A stretch of DNA of 10,445 bases. Source: Sulfitobacter sp. Lineage in GTDB: Bacteria > Pseudomonadota > Alphaproteobacteria > Rhodobacterales > Rhodobacteraceae. Shown piece by piece: positions 7,521-10,445 of this stretch. Position 1 is the first letter of the stretch; each line of letters starts with the position of its first letter. The stretch is from NCBI GenBank assembly GCA_026421135.1, contig JAPKCR010000030.1:1-10445 (forward strand), written 5' to 3'. Both the position numbers and the translations under genes were made by a program. Under the pieces are notes generated by a model. That model was not told the origin of the DNA, did no database searches, and saw only the letters and a program-made list of their open reading frames with translations.

Positions 7521-7607
7521 AGCGATGTTACTCCATAGTGGCAGGTCGGCGGCAATAGCCCATGAACAGATGCACCGATCATAGAGGGTGCGAAAGGCGG
7601 GTCCAGC
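7521..7607. promoter_or_regulatory. Divergent promoter region of the LpoA-like gene and rsmI
   Basis: 87 bases between two divergent starts, so promoters for both operons should lie here or just inside the genes. I could not find a -35/-10 pair with proper spacing on either strand, nor a clear operator. The only elements I can support are GGAG (7531-7534, minus) for the lipoprotein gene and AAAGGCGG (7593-7600) for rsmI. Confidence 0.4.
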
Positions 7608-8471
7608 TTGAATTATCAAAAGGTACCGCTGTCAGCGGGGCTTTACTTTGTCGGCGTCCCGATTGGAACCGCCCGTGACATTACCTTGCGTGCTCTTGAC
7701 GTCTTGGCCTCGGCTGATGTTTTGGCGGCCGAAGATACACGTAGCTTGCGCAGATTGATGGAAATTCACGGTGTTCCGTTGGACGGGCGCAGGGTGCTTG
7801 CGCTGCATGACCATTCGGGCACAGGCGTGCAGGACAAGCTGTTGGCAGCCATAAGGGATGGGCGATCAGTCGCCTATGCCTCCGAAGCGGGTATGCCACT
7901 TATTGCCGATCCGGGGTTTGAACTATCTCGCGCCGTGTCGCAGGCTGACCTTATGTTGACCTGCGCGCCGGGGCCATCGGCGGTGTTAACCGCGCTTGCC
8001 TTGGCCGGCCTGCCGACAGATGCATTTTTCTTTGCCGGGTTTTTACCGAATGCGAAATCGGCGCGCCTAACGGCCCTGCAAAAGCTGAAAGACGTCCAAG
8101 GGACGCTTGTGTTTTACGAATCGCCCAAACGTGTTGGGGCGATGCTGCGGGATGCCGCCAAAGCGTTGGGCGAAGAGCGCCCCGCCGCTGTGTGCCGCGA
8201 ACTGACCAAGAAATTCGAGGAAGTCCGCCGTGGTACTTTGGGAGAGCTGCAAGAGTATTATGCGGACAAATCCCCCAAAGGCGAGATTGTCGTTCTAATT
8301 GACCGTGGTCGTTTACAGTCCGTTAGCGAAAGTGACCTAACCTCTGATCTGGCATCGGCGCTAGAGACAATGTCGATGCGCGATGCCGTCGATATGGTGG
8401 CGCAAGCGCACAACCTGCCGCGCAGGCAGGTATATCAGGCTGCCTTGGAACAGGGCAAAGGGAACGGGTAA
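7608..8471 (+). CDS. rsmI: 16S rRNA (cytidine-1402-2'-O)-methyltransferase RsmI
   Basis: SAM-dependent enzyme of the tetrapyrrole methylase fold. It methylates the ribose 2'-O of C1402 in the 30S decoding centre, together with RsmH acting on the base. It has 287 residues, the normal length. Motifs in order: GVPIGTARDITLRAL (16-30), AAEDTRSLRRLM (40-51), SEAGMPLIADPG (92-103), CAPGPSAVLTALALAGLPTD (119-138), FAGFLP (142-147) and FYESPKRV (169-176). A C-terminal helical segment (about 250-281, RDAV...LPRRQVYQAAL) matches the family. The start is a TTG at 7608: an in-frame stop lies at 7563, no ATG or GTG lies between, and starting later would remove the first strand. AAAGGCGG lies 7 bases upstream. 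It overlaps nothing and is followed 2 bases later by yraN. The Met in SEAGMPL, where many homologues have Thr, is a small oddity. Confidence 0.96.
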   Translation: MNYQKVPLSAGLYFVGVPIGTARDITLRALDVLASADVLAAEDTRSLRRLMEIHGVPLDGRRVLALHDHSGTGVQDKLLAAIRDGRSVAYASEAGMPLIADPGFELSRAVSQADLMLTCAPGPSAVLTALALAGLPTDAFFFAGFLPNAKSARLTALQKLKDVQGTLVFYESPKRVGAMLRDAAKALGEERPAAVCRELTKKFEEVRRGTLGELQEYYADKSPKGEIVVLIDRGRLQSVSESDLTSDLASALETMSMRDAVDMVAQAHNLPRRQVYQAALEQGKGNG

Positions 8472-8473
8472 TC

Positions 8474-8848
8474 ATGTCAGCGGCAAAGCAAATTCAGGGG
8501 TCGGTCAGTTACTACGCTGGTCAAGCCGCTGAAAATGCAGTCGCTCGGGATTACGTTCGTCGGGGATTTATCCTTGCCTGTGAACGATGGCGGGGCAAAC
8601 GCGGTGAAATCGATCTGATTATGCGGCACGGGCCCGATCTGGTTTTTGTCGAAGTCAAGAAAAGCAAAAGCTTTCAACATGCCGCCTTGCGGATCACGCG
8701 TCGCCAGATGGACAGGATATTTGGATCAGCCGAAGAATTCCTTGCCAATGAGCCAAATGGCAGCCTTACCAATGTGCGCTTTGACGTGGCTTTGGTTGAT
8801 CAAACAGGCCAGTTGCGCATTGTCGAAAACGCGTTTGGCCACGACTGA
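8474..8848 (+). CDS. yraN: YraN family (UPF0102) nuclease-fold protein
   Basis: A 124-residue soluble protein of the UPF0102 family, which has a restriction-endonuclease-like fold and no settled function. The family signature is clear: GQAAENAVARDYVRRGF (16-32), RGKRGEIDLIM (40-50) and LVFVEVKKSK (56-65), then a helical region and RFDVALV (102-108). The Glu20, Glu45/Asp47 and Glu60/Lys62 pattern resembles a PD-(D/E)XK metal site and all of it is present, so it may be an active nuclease. That is an inference; no substrate is established that I can name. Its start lies 2 bases after the rsmI stop, so the two are almost certainly one transcript. In E. coli yraN sits beside lpoA in the same neighbourhood. 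A link to DNA uptake or repair has been suggested but is unproven. Confidence 0.93.
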   Translation: MSAAKQIQGSVSYYAGQAAENAVARDYVRRGFILACERWRGKRGEIDLIMRHGPDLVFVEVKKSKSFQHAALRITRRQMDRIFGSAEEFLANEPNGSLTNVRFDVALVDQTGQLRIVENAFGHD

Positions 8849-8906
8849 CCCATTGCACCCTGCGCCCTGCTGCGTCATCTAATGATGAACAGTACGGAGC
8901 TCTGGT

Positions 8907-9842
8907 ATGAAAATCGCCTTTCAAATGGACCCGATCGGGGCCGTCAATGTCAATGCCGACAGCACATTTCGCATCGCCGAAGAAGCACAAGCTCGCGGCC
9001 ATTCGCTTTTTTATTACACGCCTGACCATCTGGCATTCCAAGAGGGGCGGATCACCGCACGCGGTCACGATCTAACAGTGCAGCGCGTTCAGGGCAATCA
9101 CGCCACACTGGGCCCCCTGCGCGAAGTTGATTTGGCAGATTATGACGTGGTTTGGCTGCGTCAGGACCCGCCATTCGACATGCATTACATCACATCCACG
9201 CATCTTTTGGACCGTCTTCAGAAAACCACACTTGTTGTGAATGATCCATTCTGGGTGCGCAATTATCCTGAGAAACTGATGTGTCTGGATTTCCCCGATT
9301 TGATCCCGCCAACGACAATCGCGCGTGATTTTGAAACCATCAAGGCTTTTAAGGCCAAGTATGGTGACGTGATCCTGAAACCGCTTTACGGCAATGGCGG
9401 TGCTGGGGTGTTCCGGCTTGACGAAAACGACCGCAATCTTGGATCGCTTTACGAACTGTTTACCGGTTTCTCTCGCGAGCCGTTGATCGTTCAGCAATTC
9501 CTGCCGGCAGTCTCCAAAGGTGACAAACGTGTAATCTTGGTGGATGGCGAACCCGTGGGTGCGATCAACCGCGTTCCAGCCGAGGGGGAGACCCGTTCGA
9601 ATATGCACGTTGGGGGGCGCCCCGAAAAGGTCGGTCTGACAGACCGCGATCTTGAGATTTGCGCGGTCATCGGCCCGGTGCTTAAGGAAAAAGGCCAGAT
9701 CTTTGTCGGAATTGATGTGATCGGGGATTACCTGACCGAAATCAACGTGACGTCACCGACCGGTATCCAGGAACTTGAACGTTTCGATGACACCAACATC
9801 GCCGCCACGATTTGGGAAGCGATTGAAGCGCGCTGCGCATGA
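8907..9842 (+). CDS. gshB: Glutathione synthetase GshB
   Basis: ATP-grasp ligase that joins gamma-glutamylcysteine and glycine to make glutathione in the cytoplasm, the last step of the pathway. It has 311 residues, the normal length for the bacterial enzyme (E. coli 316). Visible motifs: [15 protein letters not shown] (7-21), [11 protein letters not shown] (85-95), the ATP-grasp glycine loop [14 protein letters not shown] (157-170), [24 protein letters not shown] (196-219 region), RSNMHVGGR (230-238) and the metal/ligand strand [19 protein letters not shown] (268-286). All expected catalytic blocks are present. The ATG follows GGAG (8896-8899) with 7-base spacing. It comes 58 bases after yraN and overlaps the next gene by ATGA. 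It may share the rsmI transcript, or have its own start in the 58-base gap, where I see no strong promoter. Confidence 0.97.
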   Translation: MKIAFQMDPIGAVNVNADSTFRIAEEAQARGHSLFYYTPDHLAFQEGRITARGHDLTVQRVQGNHATLGPLREVDLADYDVVWLRQDPPFDMHYITSTHLLDRLQKTTLVVNDPFWVRNYPEKLMCLDFPDLIPPTTIARDFETIKAFKAKYGDVILKPLYGNGGAGVFRLDENDRNLGSLYELFTGFSREPLIVQQFLPAVSKGDKRVILVDGEPVGAINRVPAEGETRSNMHVGGRPEKVGLTDRDLEICAVIGPVLKEKGQIFVGIDVIGDYLTEINVTSPTGIQELERFDDTNIAATIWEAIEARCA

Positions 9843-10445
9843 GCCTGATACGTCCGGCGCTGAATATCTATTTACGGGTGGTTGAGAAACGCCGGATGCA
9901 GCGCAGCAAAACGCCTGAAAAGCTGCGCCAGAATCTTGAGCGCAGCGCGCGACTGCTTTTCCATCCGCCTCGCGGGACACGGATTGAAAAAGTCACATAT
10001 CCCGGCTGCGTGGATATGCTGGCCGTTACGCCAGAGCAAGTTACGTCCGATATCGTCATCTTCTACATCCACGGCGGCGGATTTGTTTTTGGCAGCCCCG
10101 AAACCCACGCTGCAATGCTGGGGCAACTGGCTGCGCGGGTTGGAGCGCGGGTTGTGATGCCGCGATACCGGCTTGCGCCAGAAAACAAGTTCCCAGCAGC
10201 GCCGGACGACGTCGAAAATGCCTATCGTGGATTAATCGCGTCAGGCGTGGCCCCGCAGAACATCGTAATCGGTGGTGACAGTGCAGGGGGCGGGCTAACC
10301 TTTGGCCTGCTCGTGGATATTCTGGCCAAAAAATTGCCACTGCCACGCGGTGCCTTTGGCTTCTCGCCCTTTGTTGATTGTACACGCCAAGGCGCAAGCT
10401 ATATCGAAAATGCTGACCGCGAGGCCGTTCTTGCACCAGAGCGAG
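9839..10445 (+). CDS. Alpha/beta hydrolase, hormone-sensitive lipase (HSL) family, C-terminus cut by window edge
   Basis: The first 202 residues of a serine esterase or lipase of the bacterial HSL family (alpha/beta hydrolase fold 3). I translated it directly because it runs off the end. A helical cap region (about 1-45) precedes the core. HGGGF (78-82) is the oxyanion-hole motif of this family, [15 protein letters not shown] (110-124) is its usual downstream block, and GDSAGGG (146-152) holds the nucleophile Ser148. The acid and His of the triad lie beyond the window. Substrate cannot be told; members cleave short acyl esters. It begins with an ATG overlapping the gshB stop (ATGA), which suggests translational coupling. 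The frame is intact throughout and the composition resembles its neighbours. Confidence 0.93.
   Translation, partial: MSLIRPALNIYLRVVEKRRMQRSKTPEKLRQNLERSARLLFHPPRGTRIEKVTYPGCVDMLAVTPEQVTSDIVIFYIHGGGFVFGSPETHAAMLGQLAARVGARVVMPRYRLAPENKFPAAPDDVENAYRGLIASGVAPQNIVIGGDSAGGGLTFGLLVDILAKKLPLPRGAFGFSPFVDCTRQGASYIENADREAVLAPER

Noticed and set aside
7521..7619. 33-residue N-terminal extension of the LpoA-like protein, overlapping rsmI
   Set aside because: It would bury the lipoprotein signal peptide, and the ATG at 7518-7520 has a GGAG site upstream.
9072..9608. 178-codon minus-strand open frame inside gshB
   Set aside because: Antisense to the conserved ATP-grasp region, with no recognisable family.
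10056..10436. 126-codon minus-strand open frame at the right end
   Set aside because: Antisense to the HGGGF-to-GDSAGG region of the hydrolase, which has clear identity.

Overview
This window looks like a chromosomal core-gene segment of an alphaproteobacterium, most likely a marine Rhodobacteraceae (Roseobacter-group) species. The pointers are moderate-to-high GC with GC-rich third positions, the glnD-murJ-trpS neighbourhood, protein sequences that match my memory of that family, and a C-rich hairpin followed by an AGGATTTT-type tail between convergent genes. I see no insertion sequence, integrase, phage gene, CRISPR array, tRNA or rRNA. The assignment is from memory, not from a search.

Layout. 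Positions 1-965 (minus) hold trpS, cut at its C-terminal end by the window edge. A 76-base divergent gap precedes a rhomboid-fold membrane protein (1042-1728, plus) that has lost its catalytic residues. It converges on murJ (1796-3388, minus) across a 67-base hairpin-containing gap. Upstream of murJ, in the same direction, are glnD (3539-6325, GTG start) and an LpoA-like lipoprotein (6336-7520). The last two are 10 bases apart, and the glnD ribosome binding site touches the lipoprotein stop codon. An 87-base divergent gap then opens into a plus-strand set: rsmI (7608-8471, TTG start), yraN (8474-8848), gshB (8907-9842) and an HSL-type alpha/beta hydrolase (9839 to the window end, cut), which overlaps gshB by ATGA.

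How the genes fit together. The minus-strand genes combine cell-wall building (LpoA-like lipoprotein, the lipid II flippase MurJ) with nitrogen sensing (GlnD modifies PII) and tryptophan charging. The plus-strand run carries 16S rRNA 2'-O-methylation (RsmI), an uncharacterised nuclease-fold protein (YraN), the last step of glutathione synthesis (GshB) and a small-molecule esterase or lipase. The rsmI / LpoA-like / yraN neighbourhood resembles yraL-yraM-yraN of E. coli, with yraN on the rsmI side instead.

No gap exceeds 150 bases. I found no convincing new multi-gene system. The best candidate for something under-described is the catalytically dead rhomboid lying antisense inside an otherwise conserved murJ-trpS arrangement.
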